NCBI GenBank assembly: GCA_902598295.1
Contig: CACKBA010000003.1
Span: forward strand, 24,544 to 88,543
From: an uncultured Bacteroidota bacterium
GTDB lineage: Bacteria > Bacteroidota > Bacteroidia > Flavobacteriales > Flavobacteriaceae
Reading direction: 5' to 3'
Length of the DNA: 64,000 nt
Part shown: piece by piece, positions 1-9,913 of the stretch
Numbering within the stretch: the stretch's first letter is position 1
Layout: every line of letters starts with the position of its first letter
The notes under the pieces: generated by a model
The model's database searches: none
The model's input: the letters and a program-made list of their open reading frames with translations, nothing else
Told to the model about the DNA's origin: nothing
Position numbers and translations under genes: made by a program

Positions 1-2385
1 GTTTTTTAACATATATTGCATTCGTTCTAAAGTTTTTCTTTCGCCACATAGGGAAATAAAAGCCTCTCTCTCAAGTTCAAGCAAATATTGCTCGGAAACT
101 TTTGTTGGTTGAGAGAGGTCTCCACCACATAACACATATGCAATCTTATTTGCAATTTTTTTATCATGATCTGAAATATAATCACCAGCCCTTAATGAAT
201 CAACACCGACATAAAGCATTCCTAGTGCTTGTTTACCCAATACTTTTATATCATTCCTCTCTATTGGCTTTGTGTATCCTGCTTCAAACAAATTTAAAGC
301 CTTTTGTTTTGCAATATAGATTTGATTTTTTTTGTTCATGACAGTTATATCTCTCCCCTTGATAAAGTAATCCAAATCATAACCCTCAAATCCTGATGTT
401 GCTGTTTTTCCCATTCCAATATTCATAAAGTATTCTTGTAGGATGTTTACTTCAACATCATTTTTTTTGAATTTATCGGATGCACGCAAAATCATTTCCT
501 TCATTCCTCCCCCGCCAGGAAGCAATCCGATTCCAGCTTCAACCAATCCTATGTAGGTTTCACTATAAGGTATTACTGCGTCACATTGTAGACATAATTC
601 ACATCCACCACCAAGAGTGTAACCGTGAGGTGCAGCAACAACTGGGATAGCAGAATATCTTAATCTCATCATGGTGTCTTGGAAAATTTTCATGACATGA
701 TTAAGTTCATCATATTCTTGCTCAATCGATAGCAAAAAAATCATACTTATATCAGCACCAGCTGAAAAGTGAGATCCCTCATTACCAATAACTAAACCTT
801 TGAAATCTTTTTCTGCAATTTCAACACCTTTTTTAAGTGAGCTGATTATATTTTGATTGATGACATTCATTTTGGAGGAAAACTCAAGATTTACGATGTC
901 ATCTCCTATGTCATATAGAGTGGCTTCTGAGTTTGACCAAACGATTTTATCTCCTAAAATATTTTTAAGTATTATGAAACCTTCTTGACCGGGTTTTATT
1001 TTATATTTTTTTGATGTTAGGTCATAATATTCAACAATACCTTCAGATTCTCTGTAGAATTCATTGTATCCATTTAATAACATGTCATCAATCCATTTAG
1101 CAGTTTCTAAACCATATACTTTCATCAATTCTTTCCCCTCATTTATACCGATATAATTCCATATTTCGAACGGACCATCTTTCCATCCAAATCCAGCTTT
1201 CATTGCTTCGTCAATACTAAAAATTGAATCAGAGATTTCTGGAATTCTGTTTTGAATGTAGTGAAACATCCTTGAGAAATTTTCTTTGTAAAAATTAGAT
1301 GCTTTATCATCACCGCTGACTAAAAATTTAAATTTTTCATTGGATGCCTTAATTTTTCTTGCTTTAGAAAGAATATCAAAATTGACTTTTTTTTGCTCAA
1401 CATATTCCATAGAATCAAAATCTAAGCGAAGTATTTTAGATTTCCCGCCTTTGTCTTTAATTTTTTTATAAAAACCCTTGCCTGTTTTGCTGCCTAAGGC
1501 ATTATTTTCAACCATTTTTTTTAAAAAATCAGGCTCTTTAAAAATCTCAATTGATTCATCATTTTTGCAAGAGTCATAAATTCCTTTTGATACGCTTATT
1601 AGAGTATCAAGTCCAACAACATCAGCAGTTCTGAAAGTCGCTGATTTTGGTCTACCAATAATACTTCCTGTAAGCTTATCAATTTCTTCAATAGTATAAT
1701 CTCCATTTTTAACCTGGTGAAACAAGCTTTGTATTCCAAAGGTCCCTATTCGATTTCCTATGAATGCAGGTGTATCTTTGGCCAAAATGGAGGTTTTGCC
1801 TAAATATTTTTCACCATATTTCAATAAAAAATTAAGAAGATCTTTATCGCAATTGGGGCTAGGAATAACCTCAAATAAATTAAGATAACGTGGTGGATTA
1901 AAAAAATGAGTAATCGCAAAATTTTTATTAAAATCATCGGATCTTCCTTTACTCATTAGTTTAATTGGTATTCCAGATGTATTTGAAGTTACTATAGTTC
2001 CAGGTGTTCTGTGCTTTTCAATCAAATCAAAAACTTGTTGTTTTATCTCTAGTTTTTCTACAACAACTTCTATAATCCAATCAGCATTCTTGATTTCATG
2101 AATATCATCATTAAAATTTCCAAGTTTTATTCGATTAAGAAAGTTTTTTGAATAAATCGGAGAGGGTTTTGATTTAATACATTTGTTAAACATTTCATTT
2201 ACAATCCTATTTTTAACAGCTTTTGAATCTAAACTTAATTTCTTTTGTTTTTCACTTTCGTTAAGTTCATTCGGGCAAATATCCAGTAACAGTACCTCAA
2301 TACCAATGTTTGCAAAATGGCACGCGATACCTGAACCCATGATACCTGAACCTAAAACTGCAACTTTAGAAATATTTTTTTTCAT
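1..2385 (-). CDS. fadN: 3-hydroxyacyl-CoA dehydrogenase / enoyl-CoA hydratase (FadN-like), C-terminus beyond window edge
   Basis: Minus-strand reading from ATG at 2385 gives MKKNISKVAVLGSGIMGSGIACHFANIG (Rossmann NAD motif), open to the window edge; overlaps marR stop (ATGA). Confidence 0.85.
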   Translation of the reverse strand, partial: MKKNISKVAVLGSGIMGSGIACHFANIGIEVLLLDICPNELNESEKQKKLSLDSKAVKNRIVNEMFNKCIKSKPSPIYSKNFLNRIKLGNFNDDIHEIKNADWIIEVVVEKLEIKQQVFDLIEKHRTPGTIVTSNTSGIPIKLMSKGRSDDFNKNFAITHFFNPPRYLNLFEVIPSPNCDKDLLNFLLKYGEKYLGKTSILAKDTPAFIGNRIGTFGIQSLFHQVKNGDYTIEEIDKLTGSIIGRPKSATFRTADVVGLDTLISVSKGIYDSCKNDESIEIFKEPDFLKKMVENNALGSKTGKGFYKKIKDKGGKSKILRLDFDSMEYVEQKKVNFDILSKARKIKASNEKFKFLVSGDDKASNFYKENFSRMFHYIQNRIPEISDSIFSIDEAMKAGFGWKDGPFEIWNYIGINEGKELMKVYGLETAKWIDDMLLNGYNEFYRESEGIVEYYDLTSKKYKIKPGQEGFIILKNILGDKIVWSNSEATLYDIGDDIVNLEFSSKMNVINQNIISSLKKGVEIAEKDFKGLVIGNEGSHFSAGADISMIFLLSIEQEYDELNHVMKIFQDTMMRLRYSAIPVVAAPHGYTLGGGCELCLQCDAVIPYSETYIGLVEAGIGLLPGGGGMKEMILRASDKFKKNDVEVNILQEYFMNIGMGKTATSGFEGYDLDYFIKGRDITVMNKKNQIYIAKQKALNLFEAGYTKPIERNDIKVLGKQALGMLYVGVDSLRAGDYISDHDKKIANKIAYVLCGGDLSQPTKVSEQYLLELEREAFISLCGERKTLERMQYMLKN

Positions 2386-2816
2386 TTAAATATTTGACCG
2401 TCTTTAATTGTTTTGTTAATTGATTTTAAAACATCAAAAAAAATGTCTAGCTTTTTTTCCCCAATTTTATTTAAAACTATCTTATTAAATTTGTTACCAT
2501 TTTTTTTTGATATTGCCCTTAGTTCTTTTCCTTTATTTGTTAATAAAATAAAAACACCTCTTCTATCTTCCTCATTGGGAACCCTTTTTATTAAACCATT
2601 AATCTCCATTGACTTAAGGGTTCTGCCTAAGCTTGTGGATTCAAGTCCCATCTTTGGACCAAGAGATGTTGAGGGTGTTCCTTTATTTGGATTTAAATTC
2701 AATAATACAACAGCTTGGGCTAATGTACCACCTGCTTTAATTGCTTGTTCATTATGCATCTTATATATAGACCTCCAAGTATATCTAATATGATGCTCAA
2801 CAAATTTTTCTGACAT
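2382..2816 (-). CDS. MarR family transcriptional regulator
   Basis: 144 aa, winged-helix pattern (TSLGRTLKSMEINGLIKRVPNEEDRRGVFILLTNKGKEL); coupled to fadN. Confidence 0.85.
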   Translation of the reverse strand: MSEKFVEHHIRYTWRSIYKMHNEQAIKAGGTLAQAVVLLNLNPNKGTPSTSLGPKMGLESTSLGRTLKSMEINGLIKRVPNEEDRRGVFILLTNKGKELRAISKKNGNKFNKIVLNKIGEKKLDIFFDVLKSINKTIKDGQIFK

Positions 2817-2832
2817 TCCTTTAATTTACAAA

Positions 2833-2860
2833 AAAAATACTATGCATGCATAGTATTTTT
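2833..2860. promoter_or_regulatory. 28-bp perfect palindrome, putative MarR operator
   Basis: AAAAATACTATGCATGCATAGTATTTTT, perfect inverted repeat 17 bp upstream of the marR start. Confidence 0.65.
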
Positions 2861-2894
2861 GAATTTATTAAAGAAAATATAATCTAAAATTAAA

Positions 2895-5800
2895 CTAAGT
2901 GGACTTTAACCATTCATAGGCGTTTTTGAAAGCCTGTATCCAAGGTGAAATATTGTGAGCGTTTTTTTTATCTGGATAAAAACCCCAGTTCCAAGGAAAT
3001 ATTGATCTTTCTAGATGAGGCATCATTGCAATATGTCGACCATCTTTATTTGCTAAAATTGCTGTATTGAAATCAGATCCGTTTGGATTGGATGGAAATG
3101 AGTTTTTTGCATATTTACCAATTATATTATAATCAGTTTCTTTACCAGGAAGTACAAATTTTCCCTCTCCATGGGCGGACCAAATACCCAGGTTTGTATT
3201 TTGAAAGTTCTTAAACATTATAGAATTATTTTCTTCAATTTTGACTGAAGTAAATACACACTCAAATTTACCTGAATCATTAAAGTCCATAAATGTTTTA
3301 TTTTTTGAGTCAACAGTTATTAAACCAAGTTCCATGAATAACTGACAACCATTACAAACCCCCAATGATAAATTATCATTTTTTGAGTAAAAATTTTTAA
3401 GACTTTTTTTTGCTTTTTCATTATATAAGAAAGTCCCTGCCCATCCCTTTGCAGATCCTAGAACATCGGAATTTGAAAAACCTCCAACTGCAACCAAAAA
3501 TTTTATATCACGGAGATTCTCTCTGCCTGACATTAAGTCTGTCATGTGTATATCAACAACATCAAAACCTGAAACATACATTGCATACGCCATCTCTCTT
3601 TCTGAGTTACTTCCTTTTTCTCTAAGTATTGCTGCCTTAATTTTATTATTATGGATTTTTTTAAATTCACCATCAAACCACTTTGGAAATTTAAATTTTA
3701 GCCCATTTGATTTTAAATTTGTGTATCTTTTTTTAGCATATTTTAATCCACTTTGTATGGAATCGAGTTTAAGTGATTTATCGAACCATTTTTTTCTGTA
3801 TTCATCAATATTGAGTGTATAATTTTTTTTATTTTTTTGAATTTCAATATTATCTGAACCAACAGTTTTTCCTAAACGTAAAAACTTTATGTTATTATTA
3901 ATCAAATCAGATTCAATTGTTTTTTCAGCTTCTACAACTATCGCATGATTTTCCGCAAATAAAATTTTAATTAAATCATCATTAAATTCATCTAAAAATA
4001 TTTCTAAACCAATTCCACGTGAGACAAAAGACATCTCAAGAATTGTTGTTATTAGTCCTCCAGAACTCACATCATGACCCGAATATATTTTTCCTTCATT
4101 AATTAGTAGTTGTATGGAATTAAATACCTTTTTAAAATATTTAGCATTTAAGATGTCATTTGATATATGACCTACTTTATTGTTTGATTGCATTAATGCA
4201 GATCCGCCCAAATTTAAGTCACATGATGACATATCAATGTAATATAAATTTGAGTTTAATTTTTTAAAAAACGGTTCCACACACTTACTTACATCACTAA
4301 CCTCACCAACTGCAGAAATTATGACCGTACCAGGTGAAAGAACTTCATCATTTTTGTATTTCTGTTTCATGGACATTGAGTCTTTGCCCGTAGGAACATT
4401 AATACCAAGTTCAATGCAAAAATCAGAACAAGCTTTAACAGCTGAATAAAGCCTGTCATTTTCGCCAACATTGTTTGCTGGCCACATCCAATTAGCAGAT
4501 AGAGATACAGATTTAAGTCCATTTTTTAATGGTGCCCAAATAATATTTGTCAATGCTTCACCTACTGAATTTCTTGAGCCTGTTGCAGGATTGATTAAAG
4601 CTGTTGTTGGACTATGTCCCACTGACGTTGCGACACCGTATTTTGATTCGTAATCTAAAGCCATTACTCCACAATTATTGAGAGGAAGTTGGTATGGACC
4701 TGTACATTGCTGGAGTGCAACTTTTCCTGTTACACATCTATCAACTTTATTTGTTAACCAATCTTTACATGAGATAGATTCTAATTTAAAAATTTCATCC
4801 AAATAGTTTTTGAAGTTATCTGGTTTAAATTCGTGGTCAGTAAAAACTATTTTTTCAGAATTATCTTTCAATATGGTTTGAGGTGAATTTCCAAAAAAAT
4901 CATCAATTGTTAAGTCAATAGTGTATTCATCTTTATTCCATGATTTGACTTTAAATTTTTTATCTTCAGTGACTACTCCCACAATATAGTAAGGAGCATT
5001 TTCTCTCAAGCATATTTGCTTCAGTTTACTTAGATATTTTTTTTCAATTACGATGCCCATTCTTTCTTGAGATTCATTGCCAATTATTTCCTTTTCGGAT
5101 AGTGTTTTATCTCCAATTGGCAACTTATTTATGTCAATTGTACCACCGACATTTTCTACAAGTTCAGAAAGACAATTGAGATGCCCTCCAGCACCATGAT
5201 CATGAATAGATTTGATGAAATTTTCCCCAGACTCAAGTATTGATCTAATTACATTGAAAACTCTTTTCTGCATCTCTGGATTTGATCTCTGTACTGCATT
5301 AAGCTCTATACCAGAGCTATACTCACCTGTATTTGTAGAAGAAACAGACGCACCACCCATCCCAATTCTATAATTATCTCCCCCCAGCACAACTATTAAA
5401 TCCCCTTTCGATAAATTTGATTTAAATGAATATTCTTTTTTCCCATAACCAATTCCACCTGCCAGCATAATAACTTTATCATATCCCCATGATTTTCCAT
5501 TTTCTTGGTGTTCAAATGTAAATAGCGACCCTGCAATTAGAGGTTGTCCGAACTTATTGCCAAAATCTGATGCACCATTTGATGCTTTAACTAGTATCTC
5601 CGCAGGTTTTTGATACAACCATTCGCGTTTTTTAAAACCAAACTTTGAATCGTCAAACCTGGGGTAGGGTGTCATATAAACAGCCGTACCTGCAAGGGGA
5701 ATTGAACCCTGACCTCCAGCCATTCTATCTCTAATCTCTCCTCCTGAACCAGTAGCTGCTCCACTGAAAGGTTCAACTGTAGTCGGAAAATTGTGAGTTT

Positions 5801-6536
5801 CTGCCTTTATAGAAATTATGGATTTGAAGTTAGACAACTTGTATTCAGACTGAGTTTCAGCTTTTATGGGTGCAAATTGTTTAATGTTAGGTCCTTCAAT
5901 AAACGCCACATTATCCTTGTAGGCAGAGACCACACTATTCTTATTAAGTTTTGTTGTTTTCTTAATTAGATCAAAAAGTGAGTCTTTTCTTTCAATATCA
6001 TCAATAATAAATCTACCGTTGAATATTTTGTGTCTACAATGCTCAGAGTTGACTTGAGAAAAACCAAACACTTCAGAATCTGTTAGTTTTCTGCCTATTT
6101 TTTTTGATAATGATTCAAGGTAAGTTATTTCATCATCACTTAACGCGAGTCCTTCACTCAAATTATATTGATGTATGTTGTCAATGTGTTGTCTTTTTTC
6201 AGGATTTCGACTTATTTTAAACAATTCCTGATCCAACTTCACATATTTTTCTGAAATCATGTAATCAAATACATCAGATTCACCAATGGGATTAAATAAT
6301 TCAATCCTATCAATAAATTCAATACCCATATTTTTAGTTATTTCAACAGCGTTTGTTGACCAGGGGGTAACCATTGCTTTTCGTGGACCAATAAAAGTAG
6401 ATTCAATGATTTTTGTTTTTAGAAATTTACTATTTCCAAACAACCATGCTAATTTTCTTATATCATTTTGGGAAATGGGATTCTTACTATCAACAGCATA
6501 AATTTGTTTATTGTTGTTTTGAAAGAATGATATCAT
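2895..6536 (-). CDS. purL: phosphoribosylformylglycinamidine synthase
   Basis: 1213 aa; FGAM synthase with C-terminal glutaminase (LGVCNGCQLFMELGL, PHLERSIFPW). Confidence 0.96.
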   Translation of the reverse strand: MISFFQNNNKQIYAVDSKNPISQNDIRKLAWLFGNSKFLKTKIIESTFIGPRKAMVTPWSTNAVEITKNMGIEFIDRIELFNPIGESDVFDYMISEKYVKLDQELFKISRNPEKRQHIDNIHQYNLSEGLALSDDEITYLESLSKKIGRKLTDSEVFGFSQVNSEHCRHKIFNGRFIIDDIERKDSLFDLIKKTTKLNKNSVVSAYKDNVAFIEGPNIKQFAPIKAETQSEYKLSNFKSIISIKAETHNFPTTVEPFSGAATGSGGEIRDRMAGGQGSIPLAGTAVYMTPYPRFDDSKFGFKKREWLYQKPAEILVKASNGASDFGNKFGQPLIAGSLFTFEHQENGKSWGYDKVIMLAGGIGYGKKEYSFKSNLSKGDLIVVLGGDNYRIGMGGASVSSTNTGEYSSGIELNAVQRSNPEMQKRVFNVIRSILESGENFIKSIHDHGAGGHLNCLSELVENVGGTIDINKLPIGDKTLSEKEIIGNESQERMGIVIEKKYLSKLKQICLRENAPYYIVGVVTEDKKFKVKSWNKDEYTIDLTIDDFFGNSPQTILKDNSEKIVFTDHEFKPDNFKNYLDEIFKLESISCKDWLTNKVDRCVTGKVALQQCTGPYQLPLNNCGVMALDYESKYGVATSVGHSPTTALINPATGSRNSVGEALTNIIWAPLKNGLKSVSLSANWMWPANNVGENDRLYSAVKACSDFCIELGINVPTGKDSMSMKQKYKNDEVLSPGTVIISAVGEVSDVSKCVEPFFKKLNSNLYYIDMSSCDLNLGGSALMQSNNKVGHISNDILNAKYFKKVFNSIQLLINEGKIYSGHDVSSGGLITTILEMSFVSRGIGLEIFLDEFNDDLIKILFAENHAIVVEAEKTIESDLINNNIKFLRLGKTVGSDNIEIQKNKKNYTLNIDEYRKKWFDKSLKLDSIQSGLKYAKKRYTNLKSNGLKFKFPKWFDGEFKKIHNNKIKAAILREKGSNSEREMAYAMYVSGFDVVDIHMTDLMSGRENLRDIKFLVAVGGFSNSDVLGSAKGWAGTFLYNEKAKKSLKNFYSKNDNLSLGVCNGCQLFMELGLITVDSKNKTFMDFNDSGKFECVFTSVKIEENNSIMFKNFQNTNLGIWSAHGEGKFVLPGKETDYNIIGKYAKNSFPSNPNGSDFNTAILANKDGRHIAMMPHLERSIFPWNWGFYPDKKNAHNISPWIQAFKNAYEWLKST

Positions 6537-6547
6537 AAAGTATCACT

Positions 6548-6555
6548 CAAAAGTA
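6548..6555 (-). promoter_or_regulatory. TAnnTTTG -7 box (TACTTTTG) of purL
   Basis: Exact match to the Bacteroidetes -7 consensus 11 nt upstream of the purL ATG. Confidence 0.5.
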
Positions 6556-6626
6556 TGTTAAAAAATGAAAGAAATAATAAGCGGTTTGTGATGATTTTAA
6601 TAGACTTCTAAAAAATTTATTAACAA

Positions 6627-7061
6627 TTATTTATTATTTCTAGCTCTTGAAATCATAAGTTGTCTGAATTTTAGTTCAACCGAGGGAAGCCTAACAAGAT
6701 TTTCATTTTCGATAATTTTGGAAAGTTCTGAAAACATATTCTTTTTTAATTCTAAACTTTTTGAACCATTTTCATAGGTTTTTTGAATTAATTCTTGGAT
6801 TTCAAAGTCTTCAATTATCTTATTTTGAAGAAGTTTCCTGTTTGTCATAGCGATTTCTCGACTTAAAACCAACCTTTGCGAGTCATATTTTTCATAAATA
6901 TCCCAAAACTTTTTTTCGATATCTTCATTCAGTTCTAATTCGTTGAGTATAAACAGTTTTTTTTCAGCATAGAATTTTTCTTGCGTCATTCTTTTTGCTT
7001 CATCTTGAGCAACGTTGGTTTGAAAAAAAAAGACAAATAATATTAAAAAAAACCTTATCAT
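6627..7061 (-). CDS. secreted helical protein (Spy/CpxP-like sensor associated with ECF sigma factor)
   Basis: 144 aa, N-terminal signal peptide, charged helical body; third gene after ECF sigma gene. Confidence 0.55.
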   Translation of the reverse strand: MIRFFLILFVFFFQTNVAQDEAKRMTQEKFYAEKKLFILNELELNEDIEKKFWDIYEKYDSQRLVLSREIAMTNRKLLQNKIIEDFEIQELIQKTYENGSKSLELKKNMFSELSKIIENENLVRLPSVELKFRQLMISRARNNK

Positions 7062-7481
7062 TTATTCAACTATTATATAATCAAAATCGTTATCTAAATT
7101 AGACATAATTATCTGATTATCAAAGTTTTGATATGTGTAGTTTTTGGAGTATTGGTTGATATAGAGATTTTCACCAATGTAATCATAATTTTCTTCCAGA
7201 ATGTCGTTGACTAAAAAAGTTTCATCAACAAATTCTTTTTCACCAAAATTATTAAAGACCAATAGAATAATAAGAACCAGTGTAATGGAACTTGTTATAA
7301 ATAAGTTTCTATAAAAAGTCTTTGTTTTTTCTTTTTCAATAATTCTTTCCGTGCTAATACTTTCAAAATAGTTTTCAGGAACATTAAAAATATTTTTATT
7401 AAGTTTTATTTTTTCTAAGATTTCAACATCAAAATTCTTAAAATATTTATTAGGGACTTTAAATGAACTACTACTTCTCAT
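7062..7481 (-). CDS. single-pass membrane protein, putative anti-sigma factor
   Basis: 139 aa with one TM segment (LFITSSITLVLIILLVF), directly downstream of the ECF sigma gene. Confidence 0.5.
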   Translation of the reverse strand: MRSSSSFKVPNKYFKNFDVEILEKIKLNKNIFNVPENYFESISTERIIEKEKTKTFYRNLFITSSITLVLIILLVFNNFGEKEFVDETFLVNDILEENYDYIGENLYINQYSKNYTYQNFDNQIIMSNLDNDFDYIIVE

Positions 7482-7503
7482 ATAATCTAAGACAATTGTT
7501 TTG

Positions 7504-8082
7504 TCAAAAGGTTTGATTATCAGATATTTCTTTTTTTATTTTATTTTTTGCAAGATGATATGAAGTTTTTAATGCACCAACTGAGGTTCCAAGTATCTGA
7601 GATATCTCTTTGAACTTTAAATCATCATAATATTTCATTTGAAAAACTACCTTTTGTTTTGGTGGAAGTTTAGCAATTATTGCCTGTAATTTAATGTCTA
7701 ATTCATCCCCATCAAAATATGGATCTTCCCTTAAATTATTAATCATCGTATTATACATAACATCTGAACTAAAAAGGTATTTTTTTTCTTTAGATTTTAG
7801 ATAATTAATTGATTCGTTGTAAGCAATTCTATACATCCATGTTGAAAGTTTACTTTCTTCTTTAAATTTTTGAATTGATCTGTAGATTTTTATATATACA
7901 TTTTGTAATACATCGTTTGTGTCTTCATGGTCTAACAATAATCTTCTGATTTGAAAGTATAGATTTTTTTTACTTTGATTAACTAATTCCCTAAAGGCAC
8001 TATCTTTTGATTTTGAGTTTTTAAGTTTTTTTATTAACTCTTTTTCTAGTGCTGATATTACAACTGATTTCTTTTGCCTCAT
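7504..8082 (-). CDS. RNA polymerase ECF-type sigma-70 factor
   Basis: 192 aa; region 2 (DVLQNVYIKIYRSIQKFKEESKLSTWMYRIAYNESINYLK) and region 4 (LPPKQKVVFQMKYYDDLKFKEISQILGTSVGALKTSYH). Confidence 0.93.
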   Translation of the reverse strand: MRQKKSVVISALEKELIKKLKNSKSKDSAFRELVNQSKKNLYFQIRRLLLDHEDTNDVLQNVYIKIYRSIQKFKEESKLSTWMYRIAYNESINYLKSKEKKYLFSSDVMYNTMINNLREDPYFDGDELDIKLQAIIAKLPPKQKVVFQMKYYDDLKFKEISQILGTSVGALKTSYHLAKNKIKKEISDNQTF

Positions 8083-8098
8083 ACAATAATAATATTCA

Positions 8099-9913
8099 TC
8101 AGTTCAAAGATTGTAGTGAGATTAAATTGTTGTAAATACCTTTTTTCTTAATTAAATCATTATGCGTACCCATTTCAATAATTTTACCTTTATCCAATAC
8201 AACTATATTTTGGGCATATTTAACAGTAGATAATCTATGCGCAATCACAATTGATGTTTTATTATCCATTAACTTAATAAGCGCATCTTGTACTAGTTTC
8301 TCTGATTTCGAATCAAGCGATGATGTGGCCTCGTCTAAGATTAGGATTGGAGATTTTGAAATAATAGCACGAGCTATGGAAATTCGTTGCTTTTGACCAC
8401 CAGAAAGGTTTGCTCCGTTGTCAGCTATTTTGTGATCTAACTTCTCACTAAATTCATTAATAAAATCAAGAGCATTGGCGGTTTTAAGAGCATCATAAAC
8501 CTCATTATCATCAATTTGTTTTCCTAACAATATATTATCTCTAATAGTACCATTAAATAGGATAGATTGTTGACTAACAATTCCTATCAGTGATCTTATA
8601 CTCTTTTTACTAATTTTCTTTAATTCAATACCATCAATTAATATTTCACCAGAATTATAATTATAAAACCTAGGTAAAAGGTTTGCAAGGGTAGATTTAC
8701 CACTACCTGATGGACCAACAATTGCTAAGGTTTCACCCTTTTTTATATTTAGATTAATATTTTTTAAAATCTCTAATTCCTCATAATTAAACGAAACATT
8801 TTTTATTTCAATTTTTTGGTTAAACGATTTAATGTTTTCAAGGTTTTGTGACTCAAATTCATTTTCTGAGTCGATAAGTTCATAAACTCTTTCTGCAGCA
8901 GCATTCCCTTTTTTCAAAGCATAAAGTGCTTTACTGATTGATTTAGCAGGTGTCAAAACACCATATGCTAAGCCCATATAGGTTATAAAGGCAGCAGGTT
9001 TTAAGTTCATATCAATTAAAACTAATTTTCCTCCATACCAAAGCAAAACACCAATCACTAATATTCCAAGAAATTCGCTTAGAGGGGCTGCAATATTTTG
9101 TCGATTTACCAAACTATTAGAATACTTGAAGAATTTTGAATTAGATTTCAAAAACTTTTTCGTAAAAAAGGTTTCTGAAACAAAAGCTTTAATTACACTA
9201 ATTCCGTTTAAAGTTTCCTCAGTAATTGATGTCAACTCACCTTGTTCTTTTTGAACAATTAAAGATCTTCTTCTCAAAGTTTTACCTATGTAAGAAATGA
9301 TAAACGCTGAAAATGGAATGAATACGATTACAAATAAAGTAAGTTCCATGCTTATTATAAACATTGCTGTAATTGTAAAAATTATTGATAATGGATCTCT
9401 GATAAAAATTTCGATAATGGATAGATAAGAATTTTGAACTTCAATGACATCTGATGTTATTCTTGAAATAATATCACCTTTCTTGTTTTTTGAAAAAAAG
9501 TTCATTGGAAGAACAATTAGGCTTTCAAATATTTGTTTTCTGATGATTCTAATAACCCCATTTCTCATGATTGTTGAAAAGAAAAGAGCAAAATAATTGA
9601 AGACATTTTTTAAAAAAAATAAGAAAATAACAACAAAAACTACAAATATTATTGCTTTTTGATTGTCCTCACCAGCAAATACAACAACCTGGTAATTTAA
9701 CCAGTTTTCTAAAAAACTTCCCAAATTCACTGATGAATCATATGTGGGCTTAACTATTGTTTGATTTGTGCCATTGAATAAAACTTCGAGCATTGGCATT
9801 AGAGAGAAAAAAGCAATGGCACTGAACAGAGCGTATAATGCACTAAATAATATATTAAGAAGAAATTCTCTTTTAAATAATTTTAAATTTTTTATAACTC
9901 TATTAAAATACAT
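8099..9913 (-). CDS. ABC transporter, fused permease/ATPase (MsbA-like)
   Basis: 604 aa; Walker A GPSGSGKST, signature LSGGQKQRISIARA. Confidence 0.92.
   Translation of the reverse strand: MYFNRVIKNLKLFKREFLLNILFSALYALFSAIAFFSLMPMLEVLFNGTNQTIVKPTYDSSVNLGSFLENWLNYQVVVFAGEDNQKAIIFVVFVVIFLFFLKNVFNYFALFFSTIMRNGVIRIIRKQIFESLIVLPMNFFSKNKKGDIISRITSDVIEVQNSYLSIIEIFIRDPLSIIFTITAMFIISMELTLFVIVFIPFSAFIISYIGKTLRRRSLIVQKEQGELTSITEETLNGISVIKAFVSETFFTKKFLKSNSKFFKYSNSLVNRQNIAAPLSEFLGILVIGVLLWYGGKLVLIDMNLKPAAFITYMGLAYGVLTPAKSISKALYALKKGNAAAERVYELIDSENEFESQNLENIKSFNQKIEIKNVSFNYEELEILKNINLNIKKGETLAIVGPSGSGKSTLANLLPRFYNYNSGEILIDGIELKKISKKSIRSLIGIVSQQSILFNGTIRDNILLGKQIDDNEVYDALKTANALDFINEFSEKLDHKIADNGANLSGGQKQRISIARAIISKSPILILDEATSSLDSKSEKLVQDALIKLMDNKTSIVIAHRLSTVKYAQNIVVLDKGKIIEMGTHNDLIKKKGIYNNLISLQSLN

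Noticed and set aside
102-341. Plus-strand ORF of 79 aa
   Set aside because: Antisense to the fadN coding frame, low-complexity, no recognisable family.
2413-2793. Plus-strand 126-aa ORF
   Set aside because: Antisense shadow of the MarR gene; composition mirrors the complementary strand.
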